Below the pieces are notes generated by a model that saw nothing but the letters and a program-made list of their open reading frames with translations, was not told the origin of the DNA and searched no databases. Made by a program: the position numbers and the translations under genes. DNA of 64,000 nucleotides from Mucilaginibacter terrenus (lineage in GTDB: Bacteria > Bacteroidota > Bacteroidia > Sphingobacteriales > Sphingobacteriaceae). Each line of letters starts with the position of its first letter. Within the stretch, counting starts at the first letter, position 1. The DNA lies in contig NZ_QWDE01000001.1 of NCBI RefSeq assembly GCF_003432065.1, positions 1,240,001 through 1,304,000 on the forward strand, read 5' to 3'. Of the stretch, positions 18,513 through 27,657 are shown in pieces.

Positions 18513-19307
18513 ATGAAAAATCTCTTATTAAACACTTTCACCCTAAACGGTTTTGTAACCGAACTACGGGCCAGGAACGAAGTACTGTTCTATTTCGGGT
18601 TGCTGTGCCTGCTTTGCGCCGTAGTGTTTTTGTTTGCCGCCAGGGTAAGCCAGGTACAGGTTTCGGGCACCAACGCCTGGTACAAGCCCCTAAAGTTTGC
18701 CTTGTCTATCGGCATCTACTGCTTTACAATGGCCTGGTACGCCTGGTACCTGCGCCTGCCCGGGCAGGTGAGTTTGTATAGCTGGGTTACCGTTGTGCTG
18801 CTTGGGTTCGAGTTGTTTTATATCACCTTCCAGGCCGGGCGCGGGCAGCTATCACATTACAACCGCAGCACGCCCCTGTACGCCGCGCTTTACAGCGGTA
18901 TGGCACTGGCTGCCACCGCCGTTACATTGTACACCGGTTATATTGGCATTTTGTTTTGCAGCAGGCCGCTCCCCTACCTGCCCGATTATTACCTCTGGGC
19001 CATTCGCATCAGTATCTTCTTGTTCGTTGTTTTCGCGATGGAAGGCGCGGTAATGGGCGGCCGGATGTCGCATACCATAGGCGGTACCGACACCGGCGGC
19101 GGCTTGCCCTTCCTGAACTGGAGCCGCCAGTTTGGCGACCCTCGTATAGCCCACTTTGTAGGCATGCATGCTTTACAACTCCTGCCCCTGGTGGCCTTCT
19201 ACCTGGTAAAGAACGTGCGCTTTACGCTGCTGTTTGGCGCTGTTTACGCGCTATTGGCCGTGCTGGTACTCATTCAGGCATTAAACGGAAGGCCATTGGT
19301 AAAATGA
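18513..19307 (+). CDS. multi-pass membrane protein of unknown function
   Basis: This 264-residue protein has about seven hydrophobic segments, beginning with VLFYFGLLCLLCAVVFLFAA. Conserved-looking loops are NAWYKPLKFALSIGIY and WSRQFGDPRIAHFVGMHALQLLPL, where His and Asp residues near membrane edges could bind a ligand or metal. I do not recognise a named family. The TetR operator in front of it suggests expression on demand under control of the neighbouring TetR protein, as for small efflux or stress membrane proteins. Confidence 0.75.
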   Translation: MKNLLLNTFTLNGFVTELRARNEVLFYFGLLCLLCAVVFLFAARVSQVQVSGTNAWYKPLKFALSIGIYCFTMAWYAWYLRLPGQVSLYSWVTVVLLGFELFYITFQAGRGQLSHYNRSTPLYAALYSGMALAATAVTLYTGYIGILFCSRPLPYLPDYYLWAIRISIFLFVVFAMEGAVMGGRMSHTIGGTDTGGGLPFLNWSRQFGDPRIAHFVGMHALQLLPLVAFYLVKNVRFTLLFGAVYALLAVLVLIQALNGRPLVK

Positions 19308-19432
19308 TGTTATTTCTCTACCCCGCGGAAGGGTATTGTTTATAGTGGTTACCTGAGCCGTGAACGGCGTACCCACGGGAGAAACCGGAAGATTAAGTAT
19401 ATTAGGAACATAAACCGGGAACAACTTTTATA

Positions 19433-19975
19433 ATGACTTCTTCTCCACAGGTACAAGATCTTAAACTACTGCTCAGCGTATTTCGCGAAGGGCTTATACA
19501 GGGGGTGATTTCTAAAGAAGAGATTGTAGCCTGGGCAGATCAGCTTATTGAGGAAGCAGATGAACCGGACTACTTTTTAATGGAGTTAGCGCTTTGTAAC
19601 GATGTTAATTGTCTCGTTGAATTATTAGACAAACATGTTATACCAACAGCTAATCCTATACGTGATAGAGTGCTTTTAGCACTTGTATACCAAAGGCTGC
19701 CCATTGATGAAGTTAAAGAAGTAGAAAGGGTAGCAAATCTGGTTGATAACATATTATCAGCAAAGAAATTAACTGATTTTGAAAATAGCTCCATCTACAC
19801 ATTTGATGATTACTATGTACATTACCCACCAGAATTTCGGGAGTTAAAGGTTGAATTAAAGAACTTTTTAACTATCTACAATCCTTTTACACTTCAAAAT
19901 TATACCCATTGGGTTAATATTAATGAACAGGTGCTAGAATTATTGAAGGAGAAAGAATCACAGATAAGGAGTTGA
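19433..19975 (+). CDS. tandem paralogue 1 (shorter copy, no membrane anchor)
   Basis: This 180-residue helical acidic protein has no recognised family. The first 40 residues are nearly identical to those of the next gene, including ISKEEIVAWADQ and EEADEPDYFL, and the 25 bases before the ATG are also shared, so the pair arose by tandem duplication. It ends shortly after NEQVLELLKEKE, where the sister continues for 75 residues into a membrane anchor. Downstream bases in another frame (ELKEVVQINR) still resemble the sister, so a small indel has probably removed the original C-terminus. Divergence in the middle of the proteins suggests different partners. Confidence 0.65.
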   Translation: MTSSPQVQDLKLLLSVFREGLIQGVISKEEIVAWADQLIEEADEPDYFLMELALCNDVNCLVELLDKHVIPTANPIRDRVLLALVYQRLPIDEVKEVERVANLVDNILSAKKLTDFENSSIYTFDDYYVHYPPEFRELKVELKNFLTIYNPFTLQNYTHWVNINEQVLELLKEKESQIRS

Positions 19976-20149
19976 AAGAAGTTGTTCAAATAAACCGATA
20001 AACGGCTAAACTGAAAACAGCAGCCGCTTAAATGCATTATCATCACATCTGGTTATCGTACGCGACACTCTGCCACACCAGAGTTGGCGCACGTGAGTGA
20101 GCGACAAGGATGACTATATTAAAAACATAAACCGGGAACAACTTTTATA

Positions 20150-20911
20150 ATGACTTCTTCTCCACAGGTACAAGATTTAAAGCCACTGCTCAGCGTATTT
20201 CGAGAGGGGCTTATACGTGGGGTGATATCTAAAGAGGAAATTGTAGCCTGGGCAGATCAGCGTATTGAGGAGGCAGATGAACCTGACTATTTTTTAATTG
20301 AGATATCGCTTAGTCGCGACATTAACGGACTTGTTGAAGTGTTTAACAAGCATGTAGAACCGACGGATGATCCCATATATATCAGGACGCTTTTAGGCCA
20401 CATATACCACAAGCAACCGATTTATGATATCAACGAAGTAGAAAATATAGCGGCGTTAGTGGGCAGCCTTTATTCGCCGCTAAAACTAACCGCTTTTGAG
20501 AATAGCACCATTTACAATTTTGATGAATATGTTATCTTTTATTTACCCGATTCAACGCAGCTGCAAGTAGAACTGATTAATTTTCTGTCTATGTATAAAG
20601 CATTTACACTTGATAATTACGACCAATGGGCTGATATTAACGAGCAGGTATTAGAGTTGCTAAAGGTAGAGGAAGCGAGTGCAGAGGAGTTAGATGAATT
20701 GATTTTCAGAGCTAAGTTAAAAAAAGATAAACGGCGGAAATGGAGACGGAAGCTGGTTGCAGGCGCGCTACTCTTAGTCCCTTTTGGCTTCGGTATTATC
20801 GTGATTAAGGTAGTTTTTCAACCAAGTGATAACAGGCTTTTGTTAGTTGGGTCAGGTTCGTGTTTTCTTGCCATGTTGGGACGCCAATTGCTGCAAAAAA
20901 GCGAAAAATAA
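20150..20911 (+). CDS. tandem paralogue 2 with C-terminal membrane anchor
   Basis: This 253-residue protein has the same soluble N-terminal domain as the preceding gene, a charged linker (EELDELIFRAKLKKDKRRKWRRK), then two hydrophobic segments (LVAGALLLVPFGFGIIVIKVVF and LLLVGSGSCFLAMLG), so the N-terminal domain is probably held at the inner membrane facing the cytoplasm. No family is recognised. Acidic, duplicated, fast-diverging small proteins are often immunity proteins, but no toxin gene is visible here, so this is only a possibility. Confidence 0.7.
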   Translation: MTSSPQVQDLKPLLSVFREGLIRGVISKEEIVAWADQRIEEADEPDYFLIEISLSRDINGLVEVFNKHVEPTDDPIYIRTLLGHIYHKQPIYDINEVENIAALVGSLYSPLKLTAFENSTIYNFDEYVIFYLPDSTQLQVELINFLSMYKAFTLDNYDQWADINEQVLELLKVEEASAEELDELIFRAKLKKDKRRKWRRKLVAGALLLVPFGFGIIVIKVVFQPSDNRLLLVGSGSCFLAMLGRQLLQKSEK

Positions 20912-21121
20912 GGGAACACTAACACCGCCTGACACTATCGCTGTTCCACGCGTAACAAGTTTACTGTTGATATGGCCTCGAATCTGTAAATACACACGCG
21001 GCAAGCGTGCGCCAGTGGCGGCGGCGATTGCGGTAACAGGACGTTCAATTCCGAAACCTCCACAACGAGCTCTAAATAGTAATAAATTTATAAATTTAAA
21101 TGCTAACCTTAACACTCCTGT

Positions 21122-22714
21122 ATGGTTTTAAAAAAACGAAAACAAGATAACGATGCGGATCTGGAATTGCTGATTGTGGATGGCAATATAGGCTTCTTTA
21201 GAAGTTGCGAGATCACACAGATGTTTTTAATAAGTAAAAGTGACAAGGCTTTAATCAACTTGTATATCTTGGCTTCATTTGAAGAAAAGCCCTTTATTGA
21301 AGAGGACCATCAATTTCTTTGTCGTCCCATAGCTATAGATAAAAACTTCGACGTTGGCATCCAGCGTTATAAAATGTCTATAAATACAGCTAAAGCGACA
21401 TTCCACAAACTTGCAACTGAAAATAAATGGGCATTTCGGAATAACGAAAGCCTAAAGATGGAAAAGCTTGTAAAGCTCAGTAAACAATTTGTTCCCGGGA
21501 ATGAGGGCCAACGATTAAGCAGAGTTTTAAAAAACAACTTTCATAATGGTTCTTATGTTATTGAGTTTTTCGATGAGTCGAAAAAACTAACAGAGTGCTT
21601 AAGTACGCTCGACCATTTACATCTTCTGAATAAAGTTAGCGAAAAGATCAAGAAAGTAGTACCAATCGACCTTTCTGTGGTTAGAGATCGGATAGGAAAT
21701 ATCATATTTCAATTTCCAGTTACGATTATTAACCTTGCATCGAAGGCAAGGCCGGATTGGGATGGGCTTATCCTTAAATTTAAATGGCACAATAGATTAA
21801 CAGTTAAGAAGACTTACCTTATTCAAGTTGACTCTACAATGGATAAAAATTATATGGGGGCCGCGATGGTTCCTTATGAGGGTAAAGATGAACAGGAAAT
21901 CATTATAGGCAATATCAATCAGGTAAGCCATGTGAAAGTGTGGAGCGAAAGCCCGAACCTATTGTTATCTGTGTTCGATGGAACGTATTTGCGAAGATTT
22001 GGATTAAACACGAGTATAGGTAGCGACGAGCCGCGCATTTTCAAAATTGGTGGCGAGGAGCAGATAGTTTCTATATCGTCAAAAGGCCTGAAAAGTGGCG
22101 TAGGTAATATTGTTGACTATGCTACCTTTATAGCTAACAATCTTTATGAAGCTGAAAAGGAAAGCTTAGAGAAATCGCTTTCGTTTAAACAGTATTTCAA
22201 AGATAGCGCTATCGAAGCGTTGAATGACTTAAGGATATTGATCAATAATAATGACGCAAATGGTGTGGCTTTGTGGGATCCCTACTTGAGAGCAAACGAT
22301 ATTTTGAACACTTTATATTTCTCTCCCACAGCTGGCGTCGAATTACGAGCTATCGGAGCCATTGACGCGTCAACGAAAAAAGTCTATGATCAGAAAGGGG
22401 TGTCGCCTGCTTTGATAATAGCCGGAGAAAAGAAAATACTGGACGATACTCAGCACAACAATTATGGCCTTAATTTAGAGTTTAGGATGCAATATGAAAG
22501 CTATGGGTGGGCCTTTCACGACCGATTTTTAATATTTTCGGGAAGCAAAGAACGCCAAGCAAAGGTTTATTCAGTCGGGACTTCAATTAACTCAATTGGT
22601 AATAGTCATCATATTTTACAGGAAGTATCCCATCCCCAGCGAGTTGTCGATGCCTTCAATGAGTTATGGAATAAATTGAATAACAAAGATTGTTTAGTAT
22701 GGAAATCCCGTTAG
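21122..22714 (+). CDS. large protein with C-terminal PLD-like domain (VPA1262-like), possible defence protein
   Basis: This 530-residue protein has an N-terminal region without recognised motifs and a C-terminal domain (from about residue 380) beginning WDPYLRANDILNTLYF, like phospholipase D folds where DNA or lipid backbones are cut. The active-site signature is altered: H466-D-R468 replaces HxK, and G486-T-S-I-N490 matches the GSxxN-type partner. It ends HHILQEVSHPQRVVDAFNELW. The whole resembles what I recall as VPA1262-type proteins found near defence genes; a profile search would be needed to confirm. It overlaps the next gene by 16 bases, and both are visibly richer in A+T than the flanks. 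Confidence 0.55.
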   Translation: MVLKKRKQDNDADLELLIVDGNIGFFRSCEITQMFLISKSDKALINLYILASFEEKPFIEEDHQFLCRPIAIDKNFDVGIQRYKMSINTAKATFHKLATENKWAFRNNESLKMEKLVKLSKQFVPGNEGQRLSRVLKNNFHNGSYVIEFFDESKKLTECLSTLDHLHLLNKVSEKIKKVVPIDLSVVRDRIGNIIFQFPVTIINLASKARPDWDGLILKFKWHNRLTVKKTYLIQVDSTMDKNYMGAAMVPYEGKDEQEIIIGNINQVSHVKVWSESPNLLLSVFDGTYLRRFGLNTSIGSDEPRIFKIGGEEQIVSISSKGLKSGVGNIVDYATFIANNLYEAEKESLEKSLSFKQYFKDSAIEALNDLRILINNNDANGVALWDPYLRANDILNTLYFSPTAGVELRAIGAIDASTKKVYDQKGVSPALIIAGEKKILDDTQHNNYGLNLEFRMQYESYGWAFHDRFLIFSGSKERQAKVYSVGTSINSIGNSHHILQEVSHPQRVVDAFNELWNKLNNKDCLVWKSR

Positions 22715-24171
22715 CAATCATTAATGAAGCTTTTATACTACAAAAAAAAGCGAAAGTAAATCCTACTTTAAGAAAAATCACCAGGAAATTAGAGCGGTAT
22801 TCTGTAGAAGAACTTCTGTTTGAAATTGAGAGTCACAAAACGTTATCTTCCCTTGATCGTCGATTGTATCCGATATTTACAACGGATGGCAACGATCAGC
22901 ATGAAATTGCTGGTCTTATTAAAGTGGCACATATCTATCTTGACCGCTTTTTCACGACTGGTGATTTGAAATGCCTCGTAATCTTTGTGTACTGCAATTG
23001 TTATCTTAAAGTCGACAACAACAAATTTGGAGCAGGCAAAAGACGTTTCAAAGGAAAAAATAAATTAGTTAATAACTTGCAAGAGTTGATCCAAAAGTTC
23101 AAGATTAAAATCGAGTTAGTTCCTGATGCTGGTTATTACGAAAGAAAATTGACGCAACATGCCAAAGTCGGGTTTGTAGAAAATGACCTCAAAAAAGTAT
23201 ATGATTTTGTTCTTGCAACGGAAAGAGGTGGCAGAGGGTTCCATTTTAATTATTTAGTTGAAAACCTATTATATTTTTACTTTCAATTTGATAGAAATGC
23301 TTTCATAAAGCAAATAAATAGGTTATCTGACCCGGTAACTATAGTTTTCTACTTTCAAAGTTTTCCGAGACAAGCCTTATTGACCTTGTTGGGACACCCG
23401 CGTTTAACTAACAGCTGGGTGATTTTTGAAATAATACGATTGCTTACTGATCGCCCCGATAAAAAGAATCAATATAACAAGAGAGATATTAAAACGGTTG
23501 GACAAAGCCTTAACATCCTTTATCTGCATAACAGAAATTTTTATATTAAAGCCATAGATTTTTTGCATAGAAGTACCCTTTTTAATTTGGCTTTAGGTGA
23601 TCAGATGGTTAATTTAAACGATGAAGATATCACTGCTCTATTTTCCACCTGGCTACCATTTTCAAAATATGACCATACGTTAGAAGCCAGGAACTTTCTA
23701 TTAAAGCAAATGGCTTTGCGTCTTACCAGCGACCAATACAAAATCGCGCTAAATGCCGCTTTTAATCGCTGGAAAACATTATATGATGAAATACTTTTCA
23801 ACGATGAGGAATATATTAATAATTTGTTCCAAACTGATTTTGCAAATTTTGTTATTCACTTTTATTCCGAAGGTCAAGAACAACCATTGGTCAAAGAAAT
23901 AAAGATTTTATTAACAAGATTAGCATGGATCGATTCGGAATGGAGTCCAAACGCGTCACATCAAATTAAAATATTTAACCTATACTTTTCCTATTTTTTT
24001 TTACTAAGTTATGCCTATAATAACAAAAACTTAAATGTTATAGAAGTGGAGGATTTACTTACGCAATTAATAGAAAATGCTATCCTTTCCAAACACATCG
24101 CTAATAAAGCCTATTTTACTAATTTGGCGATAGCTCGAAACAATATATTACCACTATATGTTGAAATTTAA
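22699..24171 (+). CDS. uncharacterised partner of the PLD-like protein
   Basis: This 490-residue, largely helical basic protein begins at ATG 22699 (MEIPLAIINEAFILQKK), which overlaps the end of the preceding gene by 16 bases and so is translationally coupled to it. I recognise no domain. The first 160 residues contain beta-rich segments with charged residues (LKCLVIFVYCNCYLKVD, ELVPDAGYYERKLTQHAKVGFVEND); the rest looks like alpha-helical repeats rich in Leu, Phe and Asn. An AT-rich composition and a private two-gene operon suggest horizontal acquisition. A defence role is inferred from the partner only. Confidence 0.6.
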   Translation: MEIPLAIINEAFILQKKAKVNPTLRKITRKLERYSVEELLFEIESHKTLSSLDRRLYPIFTTDGNDQHEIAGLIKVAHIYLDRFFTTGDLKCLVIFVYCNCYLKVDNNKFGAGKRRFKGKNKLVNNLQELIQKFKIKIELVPDAGYYERKLTQHAKVGFVENDLKKVYDFVLATERGGRGFHFNYLVENLLYFYFQFDRNAFIKQINRLSDPVTIVFYFQSFPRQALLTLLGHPRLTNSWVIFEIIRLLTDRPDKKNQYNKRDIKTVGQSLNILYLHNRNFYIKAIDFLHRSTLFNLALGDQMVNLNDEDITALFSTWLPFSKYDHTLEARNFLLKQMALRLTSDQYKIALNAAFNRWKTLYDEILFNDEEYINNLFQTDFANFVIHFYSEGQEQPLVKEIKILLTRLAWIDSEWSPNASHQIKIFNLYFSYFFLLSYAYNNKNLNVIEVEDLLTQLIENAILSKHIANKAYFTNLAIARNNILPLYVEI

Positions 24172-24381
24172 AACTTCCTTGTTGACCCGCCACGCTAAAG
24201 GCAGCCTTGTATCTACCGAAAGCACCCCTTCTGCTGAAGCACGCGCGCCGCGTGTGCTACCAACCTGTTAATTCTCGGATAAAGCAATCGTCACCGCCTA
24301 CCTTCCAAAAAGCTCTGATATCACCAGTCACTGTCGGTTGTAACCAAGTTTGCGTATCTTAGTATATCATCCACTATCACT

Positions 24382-24864
24382 ATGAAACGCAGCCTCCACA
24401 TTTTACTAATAGCCGGTATATCAGGCCTGTTTCTGTCGTCGACACGGGCGCAAAACATTGATACGGCCACCAACAACACCGCGATAAGAAAGCTGGTTAA
24501 AAACTATGAGGATGCCTGGAACCGGCACGACCCAAAAGCGCTTGCCGCCAGCTACAGCAGCGATGCTACCTGGGTGAATTGGTTCGGGGCTTACTACATA
24601 GGCAGGCAGGATATTGAAGACCATTACCGCACCACCCATAACGGCTATTTTAAACAGAGCCATTACTACACCCGCGCGGTTGAGGATATACAATACCTGA
24701 AACCCGACGTGGCCATTGCCCACGTGCGGACAGGCCTTTCTGACGATACCCGTTACCCGGGGGAAGTGTTTGAATTCCGCCGGATGATCGTGCTCACCAA
24801 AAAGAACGGGACATGGCTCATCCAGGCCGGCCAGAACGCCAAACTGGAAAAGGGGATTAAATAA
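24382..24864 (+). CDS. exported SnoaL-like (SgcJ/DUF4440 type) protein
   Basis: A signal peptide (MKRSLHILLIAGISGLFLSSTRAQ) precedes a SnoaL/NTF2-like fold of about 130 residues: AIRKLVKNYEDAWNRHDPKALAASYSSDATWVNWFGAYYIGR, and a second half ending RMIVLTKKNGTWLIQAGQN. The fold binds small hydrophobic molecules in a cone-shaped pocket and has many roles; the substrate is unknown. It is probably periplasmic. It is a single gene. Confidence 0.8.
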   Translation: MKRSLHILLIAGISGLFLSSTRAQNIDTATNNTAIRKLVKNYEDAWNRHDPKALAASYSSDATWVNWFGAYYIGRQDIEDHYRTTHNGYFKQSHYYTRAVEDIQYLKPDVAIAHVRTGLSDDTRYPGEVFEFRRMIVLTKKNGTWLIQAGQNAKLEKGIK

Positions 24865-25292
24865 AAAAACGACTTTCGAAGTTTAAAGTTTCGACAGCCA
24901 AGTGGTGCTCACGTGGTGGTTTGACGTCCGTCGTCAACTTTTAAAAAACAGGCGAAAAACACGTTTCTATAAAAACCTGCTTTATGGACCATCGGCGGGG
25001 CAACGGGTTGTTTTCGGCCTCGTAAAAAGTGTGGTTTTTGCAGATTTTGGACCACCGTTTTGGCACCCATTTTTCAAAAGTCCAAAAAACACAACCCGGA
25101 AAGAGGCCACCTCGGAGCTCTGGAATTCAGCCGTCACTCCTACTGGATATGGGCGAAATGCTGTTTCAAACTGTTCCGCTTTGTTTCGCCTGAATTGGCA
25201 ATTATCTATTTACCACGCACTTAACAAATAAAAGTGTTTCGGGTGTTTCACACTGTTTCACTCCCACCCGAAACACTTTTGCTCAGCAAACG
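24865..25292. other. intergenic region
   Basis: These 428 bases lie between convergent genes. A plus-strand frame of 109 codons (24902-25231) exists but has no recognisable domain and odd composition, so I do not call it. The right end holds the hairpin at 25230-25280. Confidence 0.4.
25230..25280 (-). terminator. hairpin after the mannan utilisation operon
   Basis: A 16-bp perfect stem (25230-25245 with 25265-25280, AAAAGTGTTTCGGGTG and its complement) encloses a 19-base loop and begins 13 bases after the last GH76 stop. On the minus strand it is followed by TATTTGTT, a weak T-rich tail. It fits a terminator or a 3' stabilising stem for the operon. Confidence 0.55.
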
Positions 25293-26366
25293 CTATTTCG
25301 AAAGCAACTTCTGCAGCCGGGCGTAAGTTTCCATCATCGCCGCCTGGTCAATCAGCGACTTTATCTTCCTCTTACCCAACATGTTCTGTTCGTCGCGCTC
25401 TTCTTTCCACACGTGCTCGGCATCATCGACGATAAACTGGAGCTGCTTTTTGTCTCTATCTACCTTGTAAAGTTCTATTACGCCACGTACCAGTACCGCG
25501 TTAAACCAGTAATTACCAGGCAGTTTACCATCTCTGAAAAACACCTTTTCTGATGCAGCAGCCACGTTTCGGGCGTCGGTAAGGTACTTTTTGTCTTTGG
25601 TAATATTGTATAAAATCACCCCCGATTGCAGCATTGTGCCCGCATTATACGTATAAAACGCCGAATCAATTTTCAGTGACGGTACCTTCAGCGCGTCATA
25701 ATAAACACCTTCAGGAGCCAGCAGGTTCTTTTTTGTCCAGTTATAAACCTTTATGGCGGTGTCCAAATAGGCTTTTTGTTTAGTTGCCTGGTATAAACGC
25801 AGCGCAACTATAATCCCCGGCCCGTTTGAGCAGGTATTTTTGCTTTTTAAGTTGCCTTCTTCCCAGTAAAAGCCGCCTCCGCCCACCTGGTTATAGCCGG
25901 TCAGCAGGAAACGGTAGATCATTTTAGAGGTTTCCAGGTATTCCTTCTTGTGGGTACGCGCGTAGGCGTCCATCAGCGCAATGGCTATCCATTCGTTATC
26001 ATCATAAAAGCGGGGATCTGTTTTCTCTTTTACCACCATGGCCTGGTAAGCAGGTGCGGGTGCCCTATCAGTATAATACTGATCTATAGCCTTCATCACA
26101 GGGGCTATGTACTGCTTTTTAGGCTCCAGTGCTTCCATCTCGTTTGCTGCCTGCAGCAATGCTGTTAAAGGCCACAGGAACGAATGATTGCCCTTATTAG
26201 TAGCAGCATCTGTGGTTTCCAGGTACAGGTTAGCTTTAGCATCGTACAGCTTGCTGTAAATGTTTTTGTTTAGCGCTTGAACGCGGGAGTTGTAGTTGGT
26301 GGTTTGTGCTATAGCGCTCAAAGCTATTGCACCGCACAGCAGCGCGGTTAACGACAGTTTTTTCAT
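25293..26366 (-). CDS. GH76 alpha-1,6-mannanase-type enzyme, secreted
   Basis: The signal peptide (MKKLSLTALLCGAIALSAIAQ) is followed by a GH76 alpha/alpha barrel. D122-D123 in RFYDDNEWIAIALMDAY are the paired catalytic aspartates of the family, which cleaves alpha-1,6-mannan backbones such as those of yeast. Other GH76-like parts are GGGGFYWEEGN and YNAGTMLQSGVILYNIT. The ATG at 26366 gives the signal peptide; an upstream in-frame start would add 19 unlikely residues. It is the last gene of the sus-type operon and is probably periplasmic. Confidence 0.88.
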   Translation of the reverse strand: MKKLSLTALLCGAIALSAIAQTTNYNSRVQALNKNIYSKLYDAKANLYLETTDAATNKGNHSFLWPLTALLQAANEMEALEPKKQYIAPVMKAIDQYYTDRAPAPAYQAMVVKEKTDPRFYDDNEWIAIALMDAYARTHKKEYLETSKMIYRFLLTGYNQVGGGGFYWEEGNLKSKNTCSNGPGIIVALRLYQATKQKAYLDTAIKVYNWTKKNLLAPEGVYYDALKVPSLKIDSAFYTYNAGTMLQSGVILYNITKDKKYLTDARNVAAASEKVFFRDGKLPGNYWFNAVLVRGVIELYKVDRDKKQLQFIVDDAEHVWKEERDEQNMLGKRKIKSLIDQAAMMETYARLQKLLSK

Positions 26367-26432
26367 AGATAATGTAGGGTCAAAATAAAAATCTTCCGGG
26401 CAAGTTTCACCCGGAAGACCCAATCTCAGTAC

Positions 26433-27593
26433 TTAAAATTTGCCGGCTGCTTTTAACGTGGCTGCGGCCTCCATCGTCGTAACCCCGCTTATTTGCGTGG
26501 TTAAGTCTATTGCACCCGAGGGCTTGGTTTTCCAATCCGGACTAACCAGGTAATCGGGCCTGCTGATACCTTTGGCAAATAAGGTCTCAGCATTGTATTT
26601 TAAAAACTTTGCGTAGGCATCGCGGTCGGTAGATGCAACATCTTCTTTCAGGGTCAGTAATGTCAGGTACCTTACTAAAATACCCTTAAACAAACCGCCA
26701 TCGCCCTGGCCTTCGCTTTTTAGCAAACCACCGGGTGAAATATCCAGATCCTTTATAGTAGCTGTTGCAGTGCGTACGGCATCAGCAAGGTAAGTGCCGT
26801 CGCCTGTTACGTTATAAAGCTCAAGCGCGGCGCCTATAAATACACCCTGGTTGTAGGTGAACTTGTTTTTGCTGATCTGCCCATCGTGGTTACCGTTTAT
26901 GCCATCCCATATAATACCTGATGAGGGGTCAACCAGTGTTGTTTTTAACCAGGTATACAGTTCCTTAGCCAGGGTAAGGTCGGCCTGGTTCTTTTGCAGG
27001 CGATATAAGCGTGCTGCAAATATTATAGCGGGAGCGTTTGCAGGTGTGTTCTTATAATCCAGTTGTGATTTACGCCAGGCTATACCACCACCCTGGTTGC
27101 TGTTAACACCGGTTTTAATATCCGTCCACAAGGTGGTTGCGGCAGCAAGGTAATCGGCATCTCCGGTAGCTTCGTAAGCGCGCAGGGTTGATAACGCCAG
27201 CCACTCCATGTCGTCGTAGTACTCGTTTTGCAGTTTATTGCCGTTGCTGATCTTTGTACCGTTCAGCAATGATTTCATACGCTGCTTGTAAACTTCGTTC
27301 TTAGTGCGCAGGAACGCGTCTGTAAAAACATCCATTGTATGCGCCTGCGGCCAATAGTTATAATTAGTGTTGCCTGCGCTGCTCTGTATAAAGTAATTGC
27401 CGTTTGCCGACAGGAAAGTTGCGTAGGTTTTATCCTGCAGAGTATCTGCCGTGGCTGCAAAAGTGTAATTAATCACTGCAGACGGCTTATTGTCATACAG
27501 CGGAAAGGGTTTATCCTTCAGACAGGATGTAAGCATAACGGGAATAAGGCCCGCCAGTGCTACTTTCTTTATATATTGGGTTATGCTGTTCAT
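26433..27593 (-). CDS. GH76 mannanase-type lipoprotein
   Basis: The lipobox VMLTSC (Cys24) indicates a lipoprotein, probably exposed at the cell surface. The GH76 core shows D127-D128 in NEYYDDMEWLALSTLRAYEAT, then GGGIAWRKSQLDYKNTPANAPAIIFAARLY and FTYNQGVFIGAALELYNVTGD. As the surface partner of the following soluble GH76 enzyme it would make the first cuts in alpha-1,6-mannan before import through SusC/SusD. The two enzymes are clearly diverged, so they probably differ in place or chain length rather than being recent duplicates. Confidence 0.88.
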   Translation of the reverse strand: MNSITQYIKKVALAGLIPVMLTSCLKDKPFPLYDNKPSAVINYTFAATADTLQDKTYATFLSANGNYFIQSSAGNTNYNYWPQAHTMDVFTDAFLRTKNEVYKQRMKSLLNGTKISNGNKLQNEYYDDMEWLALSTLRAYEATGDADYLAAATTLWTDIKTGVNSNQGGGIAWRKSQLDYKNTPANAPAIIFAARLYRLQKNQADLTLAKELYTWLKTTLVDPSSGIIWDGINGNHDGQISKNKFTYNQGVFIGAALELYNVTGDGTYLADAVRTATATIKDLDISPGGLLKSEGQGDGGLFKGILVRYLTLLTLKEDVASTDRDAYAKFLKYNAETLFAKGISRPDYLVSPDWKTKPSGAIDLTTQISGVTTMEAAATLKAAGKF

Positions 27594-27657
27594 AAACTAA
27601 AGTTTGATGATTAGATGCTTTCAGGCTTAAATACTGCAAGCATCTCTAGTAAGCGAA

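Noticed and set aside
20067..20084. ACTCTG-N6-CAGAGT inverted repeat between the tandem paralogues
   Set aside because: Only six base pairs and no T-run; it may be a chance match.
24225..24270. GC-rich hairpin (AGCAC...GTGCT) upstream of the SnoaL-like gene
   Set aside because: Imperfect arms and no T-run; there is not enough to call a terminator or regulatory RNA.
24902..25231. 109-codon plus-strand frame between convergent genes
   Set aside because: No recognisable domain, unusual composition, and it runs into the terminator stem of the opposite operon.
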